Shown here piece by piece: positions 56,394 to 64,000 of a stretch of 64,000 nucleotides of DNA. Source of the stretch: Hymenobacter polaris (GTDB taxonomy: Bacteria; Bacteroidota; Bacteroidia; Cytophagales; Hymenobacteraceae); contig NZ_JABBGH010000002.1 in assembly GCF_012927305.1 (NCBI RefSeq), forward strand, positions 372,001 to 436,000, read 5' to 3'. Under the pieces are notes generated by a model, which worked only from the letters and a program-made list of their open reading frames with translations, had not been told where the DNA came from and did no database searches. Positions within the stretch are counted from its first letter, which is position 1. Every line of letters begins with the position of its first letter. The position numbers and the translations under genes were made by a program.

Positions 56394-57566
56394 TTACTGG
56401 GGCGCATCGGCCACGCAGCGGAAGCCGGTGTTTTCCAAGCCCGTATCGGGGGCCGATTTCATGCGCGCCGACACGCGGTAGCCCGCGCAGTAGGCGGCCG
56501 CGCACAGAAACGAGCCGCCGCGCACCACCCGCTTGGGCGTGGCGGGCTCCTGCGGGTCGAAGCTGGTGGCGGGGCCGGCCGGGTGGCGGGCCACCCGGCC
56601 GCTCAGCTGCTGGTAGTAGTCGGGCCGGTACCAGTCGGCGCACCACTCCCACACGTTGCCGGCCAGGTCGTAGAGGCCGTAGCCATTGGCGGCGAACGAC
56701 TTGACGGGCGCCAGCCGCGCAAACTTATCCCAGGTGGTGTTCTGGTTGGGGAAGTGGCCCTGCCAGGTATTGGCCTTGGGCTGGCCCTGGTCGATGGGCT
56801 CGCTGCCCCAGGTGTAGGGCTGGCCCGGCCGGCCGGCGCGGGCGGCGCATTCCCACTCGGCCTCGGTGGGCAGGCGCTTGCCGGCCCAGCGGGCGTAGGC
56901 CCGCGCATCGTCCCACGACACCTGCACTACCGGGTAGTGCTCGCGGCCCCGCAGGCTGCTGCCCGGCCCGGTGGGGTGCCGCCAGCTAGCGCCCGGCTGC
57001 CAGCGCCACCACTGGCTGGCATCGTCGAGCGGCACGGCCCCGGCCGGCGGCGCAAATACCAGGGAGGCCGCTACCAACAGGCTATCGGCGGGCCTAGGGG
57101 TGCCGGGCGGCAGCTGCTGCTTCAGCACCTCCCAGTCGGGCGTCTTTTCGGCCGTCGTCACGTAGCCCGTCGCCGCCACAAAGCGGGCAAACTCGACGTT
57201 CGTCACCTCCGTGGCATCCATCCAGAAGCCACCCACGGCAACCTGGTGGCGCGGGTACTCGTCGGGCCGGCCCAGGCGGTCGGCCGCGCCCATGGCAAAG
57301 GTGCCGCCCGGCACCCACACCATGCCCGCGTGCGAAGCTGCCCCAGCGGCCGGCGGCCCGGCTCTTTTTACGTGCGAGCCCGCAGGCGCCACTGCGAAGC
57401 GAGCCGGCAGCTTCGCGCAGCAAGCCCCATTCGCCGCCCTAGGGGCCGCGGTGGCCTGGGCCATGACCCCCGCGGCGGGGGGCGTGCCGGGCGAGCAGGC
57501 CACCAGCGCCAGCAACGGCAGGTTCCGCAATCCCTGCATTACCAATGTATTAACCGCGCGGCTCAT
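56394..57566 (-). CDS. Formylglycine-generating enzyme family lipoprotein
   Basis: A 390-residue SUMF1/FGE-type protein. The N-terminus has a lipobox-like LLALVAC, so it may be a lipoprotein or exported; the start may be either the ATG at 57566 or the in-frame ATG at 57539. The FGE domain shows GMVWVPGGTFAMGAADR, VTNVEFARFVAATGYVTTAE, LPTEAEWECAARAG and, near the end, the active-site Cys pair in GGSFLCAAAYCAGYRVSAR. FGE oxidises the cysteine of the sulfatase CxPSR motif. The sulfatase encoded 38 bases upstream carries such a motif and is the obvious client. Confidence 0.92.
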   Translation of the reverse strand: MSRAVNTLVMQGLRNLPLLALVACSPGTPPAAGVMAQATAAPRAANGACCAKLPARFAVAPAGSHVKRAGPPAAGAASHAGMVWVPGGTFAMGAADRLGRPDEYPRHQVAVGGFWMDATEVTNVEFARFVAATGYVTTAEKTPDWEVLKQQLPPGTPRPADSLLVAASLVFAPPAGAVPLDDASQWWRWQPGASWRHPTGPGSSLRGREHYPVVQVSWDDARAYARWAGKRLPTEAEWECAARAGRPGQPYTWGSEPIDQGQPKANTWQGHFPNQNTTWDKFARLAPVKSFAANGYGLYDLAGNVWEWCADWYRPDYYQQLSGRVARHPAGPATSFDPQEPATPKRVVRGGSFLCAAAYCAGYRVSARMKSAPDTGLENTGFRCVADAPQ

Positions 57567-57604
57567 GGGTAATAGGCCGCCCGGCGCGGGTAGCGCGGGC
57601 GGCT

Positions 57605-59104
57605 TTAGTCATTGTAGGGGTGGCGATAGTCGCCGAAAGGCTGCTTCACGGTGCGCTTGAGTGGAATGGCCATGCCACCCGTCTGCTCCAGCCAGTCATA
57701 CAAGTAATTGGCCATCTGTTGCGTTCGCTCCGCGTATTCCGGCCGGCTGATAAGGTTGGTGGTTTCGTTAGGGTCCTTCTGAATGTCGTACAGCTCGTTG
57801 GTGTCCCAAATGCCTTGGTAGCGAATGTACTTGTACTGGTCGGTGCGCACGCCAAAAACGGTGGGGGTCATCGGAAAGTCATACTCCCAGTAGTACTCGT
57901 AAAAAATCTTGTCCCGCCAGGCCACGTTCGGGTTGCGCAGCAAAGGCAGCAGCGAGCGGCCGGGCATATAGGCCGGGGCTTGCAAGCCCGCGGCGGCCAG
58001 CACGGTCGGGGCAATGTCGGTGTTCTGCACCAGTTTGGTGATGGTTTGCCCGCCCGCAAACAGCGCGGGGCAATAGGCCAGCAGCGGTACCTTCACCGAC
58101 TCTTCGTAGAACTGCCGCTTGTCAATCAGGCCGTGCTCGCCGAAGGCAAAGCCATTGTCACCCATGTAGATAACCAGCGTATTCTTATCCAGGCCTTCTT
58201 GCTGGAGGTAGTCCAGCACCGCCCCCACGCTGTCGTCCACGCCCAGCAGGGTTTCGCAGTAGGTCTGCACTAGCTGCTCGATACTGATGTGCTCGTGGTA
58301 GGGGTAGTCTACCCCGTGCCAGCTGTAGCGCTGCTGCTTCACCCATTCGGGCCAGCCGAGGGCCTTGTAGTCGTCGGCCAGCGTTTGGTAGTACGTGGGC
58401 GGCAGGGGGTAGGGCTGGTAGCGGTAGCGGCCCTTGTGGCGCCGGGCGGGGGCTAGGGGCGAGTGCACCGCCTTGTGCGACAAGTACAAGAAGAACGGCT
58501 TGCGCTTGTCGCGGCCCTTGAGCCAGCCCAGCGCGTGCTCGGTCAGCAGGTCCGTGATGTAAGTAGAGTCTTGATAAGCCACGCGCCGGCCGTTGATGTT
58601 CAGCGTCGGGTTGTAGTATTCGCCCTGGCCTTTAAAGCTCTCCCAGTGGTTGAAGCCGGGGCGGGGGGCGTCGTCCTCCTCGCCCATGTGCCACTTGCCC
58701 AGGAAAGCCGTCTGGTAGCCCGCCCGCTGCAGGTATTGCGGAAAGAAGATGGTGTTGGGCGCTACGGGCGCTAGGTTGTCCACTACCTTGTGCACGTGCG
58801 AGTACTGCCCCGTCAGGATGGAAGCCCGGCTGGGCGAGCAGAGCGACGTGGTGACGAACGCGTTTTTTAGGTGCGCCCCGCCCTGGTAGAGGCGGTCCAG
58901 GTTGGGGGTTTTTAGCCAGGGCAGCTTGCCCGTAAAGCCCATAAAATCATACCGATGGTCGTCCGTCAGAATAAACACCACGTTGCGCGGCTGGGCGCCC
59001 GGCACGCGGCCGAGGGCCGGTAGCTTTTGCGCCCGCGCCGGCAAACCCATCCCTAGGGCTGCAAGCAGCCAAAAAGCAAGGCCTAGGCGGGCAAGCAAGA
59101 GCAT
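57605..59104 (-). CDS. S1-family sulfatase with cysteine-type active site
   Basis: About 499 residues from the ATG at 59104; a TTG three codons upstream is less likely. The signal peptide ends near ARAQ. It shows the metal-binding VFILTDDHRYD, the core TSLCSPSRASILTGQYSH where the Cys becomes formylglycine, GKWHMGEED and MGDNGFAFGEHGL. It resembles the large Bacteroidetes group acting on sulfated glycans; substrate is unknown. The FGE gene directly follows, so the enzyme and its activator form an operon. Confidence 0.94.
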   Translation of the reverse strand: MLLLARLGLAFWLLAALGMGLPARAQKLPALGRVPGAQPRNVVFILTDDHRYDFMGFTGKLPWLKTPNLDRLYQGGAHLKNAFVTTSLCSPSRASILTGQYSHVHKVVDNLAPVAPNTIFFPQYLQRAGYQTAFLGKWHMGEEDDAPRPGFNHWESFKGQGEYYNPTLNINGRRVAYQDSTYITDLLTEHALGWLKGRDKRKPFFLYLSHKAVHSPLAPARRHKGRYRYQPYPLPPTYYQTLADDYKALGWPEWVKQQRYSWHGVDYPYHEHISIEQLVQTYCETLLGVDDSVGAVLDYLQQEGLDKNTLVIYMGDNGFAFGEHGLIDKRQFYEESVKVPLLAYCPALFAGGQTITKLVQNTDIAPTVLAAAGLQAPAYMPGRSLLPLLRNPNVAWRDKIFYEYYWEYDFPMTPTVFGVRTDQYKYIRYQGIWDTNELYDIQKDPNETTNLISRPEYAERTQQMANYLYDWLEQTGGMAIPLKRTVKQPFGDYRHPYND

Positions 59105-59255
59105 AGCGGACAAGAAAGAAAAGTGGGTGCCAGCGCGCAGCCCCGGCGGCCTGGCTGCGCGCCAGCTACGGCTGAAAAGATAAATCGTAGCCTACCAGCT
59201 CACTGGCCGCGCGGGGCCTAGGGCCCCACTGGCCGGTCAGTGGAACCCAGCAAGC

Positions 59256-61409
59256 TTATTGCTCGTCCTTGAGCACGGCCACGGCCTCGCCCAGGGTCAG
59301 GTCTTTGTCGAGCCCCCTGGTGAAGCGCATAGCCCGCTTGGTCAGCGCCGAATCGTTTTGCAGGGCTTGGCGGTCAGCTGCTAATTGGCTAAAGTTTAAG
59401 GGCTTCGCTGTGGCTTGCAGTGCCTCGTACTTGTCCGACTCGGCTTGCAGCTGCCGCTGCCAGGCGCGGTACTTGGCTAGCTGCAGCGGCACCACAGTTT
59501 CGGCTTGGCGCTTGCGCAGGCGCTGCACAATGGCCGCCAGCTGCTGCAGGCTGGGGTTGGCGGCCACGCGGGCCTTGCTGTTAGCTTCGAGCTTGGCGTA
59601 GTCCGGCTGGTTGTCCCAGGGGTGGTAGCTGGCCGACTTAATCTCGTCCCACTTCAGCGGGTAGTCGGCGTCTTTCTCCCCCTCATCCAGGTACGAGGCC
59701 ACGTCGGGCAGCACAATATCGGACGCCACGCCCTTGAACTGCGTCGAGCTGCCCGTGACGCGGTAAAACTTCTGCATCGTGAACTTCAGCGACCCTAGGG
59801 GCTTGTAGGCGCCCAAAGTGGCCGGCAGCGTGGCATCCAGGTCGATGATGCGCTGCACCGTGCCCTTGCCGTAGGTGCTGGTCGTGCCCATAATCAGCCC
59901 CCGCTTGTAGTCCTGAATGGCGGCGGCCACAATCTCGGAGGCCGAGGCGCTATGCTTGTTCACCAGCACCACCAGCGGGCCGGCGTACTGCACCCTAGGG
60001 TCGCGGTCGTTGAGCACGGTGGTGGTGCCGCGGCTGTCGTGCACCTGCACCACCGGCCCGCTGGGCAAGAATAAGCCCGCCATTTCCACGGCGTCGCGCA
60101 GCGAGCCGCCCCCGTTTTCGCGCAGGTCGAACACAATGCCCTGCACGCCCTCGGCCGTGAGCTTGGCCAACTCCTTCTGCACGTCGGCGGCCGATGAGCG
60201 CCCGCCTTCGCCGTTGAAGTCGGCGTAGAATACCGGCAGGCGGAGGTAGCCGATTTTGAGGCCGCTCGGGTCATTTATCACTGCCGACTGGGCGTAGGTG
60301 GCCTCGTTCACCACCACGTCGCGGGTTAGGGCCACCACCTTGGTCGAGCCATCCGTTTTTTTCACCGTTAGGCGCACCTCGGTGCCCTTCTTGCCCCGAA
60401 TGAGGGTCACGGCCTTATTAGCGTGCCAGCCCTCGATGCTCACCGGCTCGGCGGCGCCCTGGGCTACGCGCAAAATAGCGTCGCCCTTCTTCAACTCGCC
60501 CTGCCGGTAGGCAGCCGAGCCGGGCACGATGTCCTCAATGTAAATCAGCCCGTCGCGCTCGTGCAGCAGGGCCCCGATGCCGTCCATGCGGCCCGTCAGT
60601 TGGTAGTCGAAGTCTTCTTTGCGCTGGGGCGCCAGGTAGTCGGTGTGCGGGTCGTAGGTGTTGGCCAGCGTGTTGGCGTAGCGCGCCAGCACTTCCTCGG
60701 CGTTGGGCTGGTCGGCAAACTGCTCGTCGTAGTAGGCGCGCACGCGCTGGCGGGCGGCCACTTCCAGCTGGGCCACGGTGCGGTCGGCGGGCGCGGCGGG
60801 CGGGGGCAGGTGGTGCAGGCTAGCCACGCGGGCTCGGTCGCGGCGCTTGTCCTGCTCGTCCAGCAGCTCGGCCACGCGCACCAGGGTTTCGTACTTCAGC
60901 AGCTTGCGCCACTGCTCGCGCTGCTCGGCGGCAGTAGCCGCAAAAGAGGCCTGCTCGAAGTCCGTCTGGATAGTTTCGTCGGCGTCGAAAGTAAAGGGCT
61001 GGGCCAGCAGCTCGCGCGTGAGGGCCTGCACCTGCTTGGTGCGCTCGGCCAGCAGCTTGGTGCTGAGGTCCAGAAACTCGTGGGTGCCGCGCTTGGTTTC
61101 GTCGTCAATATCGGTTTGCAGCTGGGCCAGCCGGGTTACGTCGGGTTGCAGCAGAAACTTCTTGCGGTAGTCCAGGCGCTTGAGCGAGAGGTCAAACACG
61201 CGCTTGCTAAAGGCATCGTCGAGTCGCTCGGGCTGGTAGTGCGCCTGCGAGAGGCCCTGCACGATGGTGCCCACCAGCACCTGCTCTTTGGTGGGCGGCT
61301 CCTGCGCAGCTTGGCGCTCATAGAACCGGTAGGAAGCGAGGCCAAAAAGAGCCGCCGCGAGGCCGGCGTAGGAGCCGATTTTGAGAGGAGTAGCAGCCAT
61401 AGTGCGCAT
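59256..61409 (-). CDS. prc: Tail-specific (C-terminal processing) protease
   Basis: A 717-residue S41 protease, membrane-anchored by one N-terminal helix (about 10-27), acting in the periplasm on proteins with non-polar C-termini. Order: TSP N-terminal domain (about 40-235), PDZ (GIGALLHERDGLIYIEDIVPGS..., about 260-345), the S41 protease with Ser in NKHSASASEIVAAA and Lys in TYGKGTVQ, and a DUF3340-like C-terminus. Length is normal for Prc/Tsp. Starts at 61409 or 61400 are both ATG. Confidence 0.94.
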   Translation of the reverse strand: MRTMAATPLKIGSYAGLAAALFGLASYRFYERQAAQEPPTKEQVLVGTIVQGLSQAHYQPERLDDAFSKRVFDLSLKRLDYRKKFLLQPDVTRLAQLQTDIDDETKRGTHEFLDLSTKLLAERTKQVQALTRELLAQPFTFDADETIQTDFEQASFAATAAEQREQWRKLLKYETLVRVAELLDEQDKRRDRARVASLHHLPPPAAPADRTVAQLEVAARQRVRAYYDEQFADQPNAEEVLARYANTLANTYDPHTDYLAPQRKEDFDYQLTGRMDGIGALLHERDGLIYIEDIVPGSAAYRQGELKKGDAILRVAQGAAEPVSIEGWHANKAVTLIRGKKGTEVRLTVKKTDGSTKVVALTRDVVVNEATYAQSAVINDPSGLKIGYLRLPVFYADFNGEGGRSSAADVQKELAKLTAEGVQGIVFDLRENGGGSLRDAVEMAGLFLPSGPVVQVHDSRGTTTVLNDRDPRVQYAGPLVVLVNKHSASASEIVAAAIQDYKRGLIMGTTSTYGKGTVQRIIDLDATLPATLGAYKPLGSLKFTMQKFYRVTGSSTQFKGVASDIVLPDVASYLDEGEKDADYPLKWDEIKSASYHPWDNQPDYAKLEANSKARVAANPSLQQLAAIVQRLRKRQAETVVPLQLAKYRAWQRQLQAESDKYEALQATAKPLNFSQLAADRQALQNDSALTKRAMRFTRGLDKDLTLGEAVAVLKDEQ

Positions 61410-61439
61410 TGGTAGAAAGCCTCGCTAATGTAGGGCCTA

Positions 61440-61732
61440 GGGTCTTACTTTACCCCAATGCCACGGATGGTATTCCGAAACTAAAGTCTGATAGCCACCG
61501 ATTGCACGAGGTGGTGCGCGGACTTGATTTAGATAGCTTCGGTATGTGTCAGCATCCTTTGTGCCAACCAGCTCAGCCACCTAAACTGCACCGTGCGCGA
61601 GTAAATCGGCAAGACTACCTCCGTCCACCTGGCCGGGCGCATGTTCACCGAGGCCAAGGCTCCGCTGCTGCACACCAGTTAAGGCGCGGCCGCAATGGCC
61701 TGTGCTTTAGGCTTGAGTACCAAGCTACTTTG
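61440..61732 (+). other. Decayed coding remnant, origin unknown
   Basis: One frame of this stretch reads as protein-like sequence broken by stops, for example NQLSHLNCTVRE*IGKTTSVHL and RMFTEAKAPLLHTS*GAAAMACALGLS. I could not identify the family. Another frame stays open into the hxsC region but looks unlike protein. No CCTAGG occurs here. Confidence 0.35.
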
Positions 61733-62785
61733 CCCTACGCTGGCATTATTACGGCTAACCCTACGTTGCCCGCCCACTGGACGGGGCCGGGCCTAACGCA
61801 CGTACTTGATGCCGTACAGCTGGTTGCGGGCGACGTAGTGTCCATTACACCCGCTGGACAACTCACGCATCAGTACCGGGCTGATTCACCCTAAAACTTC
61901 TTGCTGGCCACCGAGCGCTGTAACAGCAACTGCCTGATGTGCTCGCAGCCATCCAAGGACCGAGACGATACAGGATACTTGCTTGACCTTTACCGCCAAG
62001 TCATTCTGCTGATTCCAACTAGTTGCCCTGCGTTGGGTATCACTGGCGGCGAGCCAACGCTGCTGGGGGAAAGATTCTCTGAACTGCTGAGCCTGTGCCA
62101 ACACTACCTGCCTTACACTGACCTGCACTGCCTTACCAATGGGCGCAGCTTCGCCTGGCGAGCTTTTGCCGAACGACTGGGTGCGTTAGGTCTCGACCAG
62201 CTGATGCTAGGCATTCCGCTTTATGCCGACCACGCCTCACTGCACGACTATGTATTACAGGCACGCGGGGCCTTCGACCAAACCGTGCGCGGGCTGCATG
62301 AGCTAGCAGCCGTGGGCCAACGAATAAAGATTAGAGTAGCTCTACATCAACTTACGATATTACGCTTAAGCAAGTTAGCTCGCTTTATCTACCGCAACTT
62401 TCCCTTCGTTGAACATGTGACGTTCGTGGGACTAGAAAATATAGGTTATACCCCGCACAACCGCTCCAAGCTCTGGCTCGACCCAGCTAACTATGCTAAC
62501 GAGCTGACCGAAGCTGTAAATTTCTTGGCTGCTCATCGGTTGCATGTATCTATTTATAATCAGCAGCTATGCGTATTGTCCCAAGTACTGTGGCCCTTCG
62601 CCCGCCGCTCCATTTCTGATTGGAAGAACATCTATCTGCCGGCCTGCGAAAGCTGCGCATTACAAGCGCAGTGCGGAGGATTTTTTGCCTCATGTGGCAC
62701 ACTGCATAGCCAATTCATTAGTCCTGTTTCCTTCGATAACACTGTCGTAGAATCAAGTTTTTTGAACAAAGTCAATATTTGCTAA
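61733..62785 (+). pseudogene. hxsC: HxsC-type radical SAM maturase, interrupted by in-frame stop
   Basis: Residues after 61895 match the HxsC maturase of the His-Xaa-Ser peptide system: LLATERCNSNCLMCSQPSKD with the CxxxCxxC cluster site, GITGGEPTLLG, and a C-terminal Cys set CESCALQAQCGG for extra iron-sulfur binding. The N-terminal segment (YAGIITANPTLP, LVAGDVVSITPAGQL, QYRADSP) is in the same frame but ends at a TAA (61892-61894), just before NFLLATERC. So one nonsense codon splits the gene. A TTG at 61901 could start a shortened 294-residue form. HxsB, HxsD and the HxsA peptide are absent. Function is probably lost. Confidence 0.75.
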
Positions 62786-62818
62786 TTAGCGTCTTCGGAA
62801 TTATAAAAAGACGCTAAA
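62786..62818 (+). terminator. Hairpin after hxsC
   Basis: TTAGCGTCTT and AAGACGCTAA (10 bp) pair across a 13-base loop directly after the stop codon; TTTTTT follows a little later. Copies of TTAGCGTCTT and further small hairpins recur up to about 62930. The AT-rich stretch to 63050 holds no gene that I can see. Confidence 0.6.
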
Positions 62819-63107
62819 TGCGACGTTTTTTGGGCTACGACTTTGCTATTTCCGCCAGGGAAATCGCGGAAATTAGCGTCTTTTTGCAACACCTTTTTCA
62901 AAAGGTTGCAAAAACCTGTTTTTAGCGATTCGCAGCGTATTTGCGAGTTAAAAAATAGTACTATTCTATTTTAGCTTCAATGAATGAAATGGCTATGTAA
63001 AGCAAGGGTAGTTTGCATTAAGCTAGTCGTAGGAATAATGGATGGAAGAGGATGTACACTGAGGTGGTCCAGGTAGACAAGAGAGTTTAGGGTGGTAATT
63101 TCCCCTC

Positions 63108-63370
63108 ATGGACAAACTAAACAAGTGGCGCAAATACGACGAGGCCTTTAAAGCCGAAGCCTTGCACTTGGCCCGCGAGAGCAGCTCTACCCAGGCGGCC
63201 GCCCGGGCCTTAAACATCGACCCCAAGCATATCTACCAGTGACAACGCTAAGCCCAGGTCCCGCTGCCGGCCGACCCTACGGAGGCGGCTGAGGTGCGCT
63301 AGCTGTGGGCCACCAACCGGCGGCTAGAACAGGAGCTAGAAATTTTAAAAAAGCCATCACCATATTTTCG
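63108..63370 (+). pseudogene. IS3-family transposase OrfA, broken
   Basis: It begins MDKLNKWRKYDEAFKAEAL with the helix-turn-helix STQAAARALNIDPKHIYQ. The next codon is TGA where a Trp is expected, and two more stops follow before RRLEQELEILKK. The tail reaches the AAAAAAG slippery run at 63346-63352 used by IS3 elements for frameshifting to OrfB. Confidence 0.8.
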
Positions 63371-63384
63371 ATTCCGCCAACTCG

Positions 63385-64000
63385 ATGAGCTGCTGGCAGT
63401 TTATTGATCAACAGCGCAGTGGCTACTCCGTCAAGCTGCTTTGCCGGATACTGAACGTGTCATCGGCCCGCTATTATACCTGGCGCAAGCAGCAGCGCCC
63501 GGCCTTGACGCAGCCGGTGGCTGAGCCGTGGAAATAGGCCCTGCCAGAAGCCTTTGGACAATACAAGCGCTGCTACGGCACGCGCCGGTTGCGGGTCGAG
63601 TTGCAGGCTCAGGGCTACCGCATAGGCCGTCAGCGCCTGCGCTCAGCCATTCGCTGCCACGGGCTGCGGGCTATTTAGCCCCGCACTCAATACCCCGCGC
63701 ACGACCGACTCGACCCACGGGCTGCGCTGTGCTCCGAACCGGCTGCTCAACCAGTCCAAGCCAAGCTACCCTAATCAAGTCTGGGGCAGCGATGGTGGGC
63801 TGGCAGGTACTCGACGCTATACCCGAAGGGTTGGTCACTAGCGCCTTACGCCAAGCCCTGCTGACCCGCCATCCGGCCTGCTCGTTCACTCCCATCAGGG
63901 CGGGCAGTACTGCGCCAACGCCTACCGCGCCCTGCTCGACCAGCACGACTGCCTACGCCCACCAGGTCGGCGCGACGAATGCCTCGACAATGCGCAAGCC
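63385..64000 (+). pseudogene. IS3-family transposase OrfB, broken and cut by window edge
   Basis: CWQFIDQQRSGYSVKLLCR and VSSARYYTWRKQQRP match the HTH_21 start of OrfB; RRLRVELQAQGYRIGRQRLRS follows. Stops occur after EPWK, after HGLRAI and later, and the frame shifts, so the DDE core cannot be made. Confidence 0.8.

Larger units (their letters stand above)
63058..64000 (+). mobile_element. Broken IS3-family insertion sequence, right end outside window
   Basis: OrfA and OrfB of an IS3-type transposase are present in order, but each holds stops. A likely left end near TGAGGTGGTCCAGG lies 48 bases before orfA. The right terminal repeat is outside the window, so its inverted repeats cannot be checked. 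Confidence 0.8.

Noticed and set aside
63671..63946. Minus-strand 91-residue frame over the IS
   Set aside because: Antisense to the broken OrfB; no independent evidence.

Overview
The window is high-GC bacterial DNA from a member of the Bacteroidetes, most likely Hymenobacter or a close relative in the Cytophagales. The grounds are a SusC/SusD pair, a hybrid two-component regulator, a type IX secretion sorting domain on an esterase, a promoter of the Bacteroidetes type (TTG-N19-TATCTTTG) and secreted Bacteroidetes-type proteins. One base-level trait runs through it: the palindrome CCTAGG, often extended to CCCTAGGG, occurs about 95 times by my own hand count, against roughly 20 expected from base composition.

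Layout. 1-5.9 kb: a probable integrative element next to tRNA-Thr(CGT). It has a tyrosine recombinase, a secreted thermonuclease, a short possible DNA-binding protein on the other strand, and a co-directional run of four unrecognised genes with helical-then-beta proteins; a UmuD-like gene runs off the left edge. 6.1-8.9 kb: a small membrane protein, an LD-carboxypeptidase and a T9SS-secreted esterase. 9.0-15.7 kb: a sulfur operon on the minus strand. A Bacteroidetes promoter is followed by a SAM-I riboswitch, a short ORF, a peroxiredoxin-like gene, metY, a paired palindromic repeat, metX and an SsuABC-type transporter. 15.8-25.2 kb: LysM protein, lipoprotein, an erythromycin-esterase fusion, an LPG-synthase-like membrane protein, a TonB-type outer-membrane protein with a long low-complexity tail, an HPP protein and a DUF1622 protein.

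25.2-53.3 kb: a polysaccharide utilisation locus. Minus strand: BNR_4-GH16 fusion, plug-like secreted protein, GH2, GH51, DUF2264, SusD, SusC, GH43. Plus strand: HTCS regulator, GH105, a second DUF2264, KduD, KduI, DUF4861. GH53 follows on the minus strand. The enzymes fit a pectic substrate, rhamnogalacturonan I with arabinogalactan side chains. Oligosaccharides would be imported by SusCD, galactose and arabinose removed by GH53/GH2/GH51/GH43, unsaturated uronates released by GH105 and passed through KduI and KduD to 2-keto-3-deoxygluconate. HTCS would sense the oligosaccharide.

53.5-61.4 kb: a decayed neutral-ceramidase gene, an outer-membrane protein, an NADP-binding oxidoreductase, a formylglycine-generating enzyme with its sulfatase, and a tail-specific protease. 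61.4-64 kb: a compositionally different, decaying patch with no CCTAGG. It holds an orphan HxsC-type radical SAM gene interrupted by an in-frame stop, and a broken IS3-family insertion sequence.

No CRISPR array, rRNA operon or complete prophage is visible. The strongest candidates for undescribed biology are the integrative element with its unknown gene set, the highly iterated CCCTAGGG palindrome, and the repeat units that fit exactly against start and stop codons.
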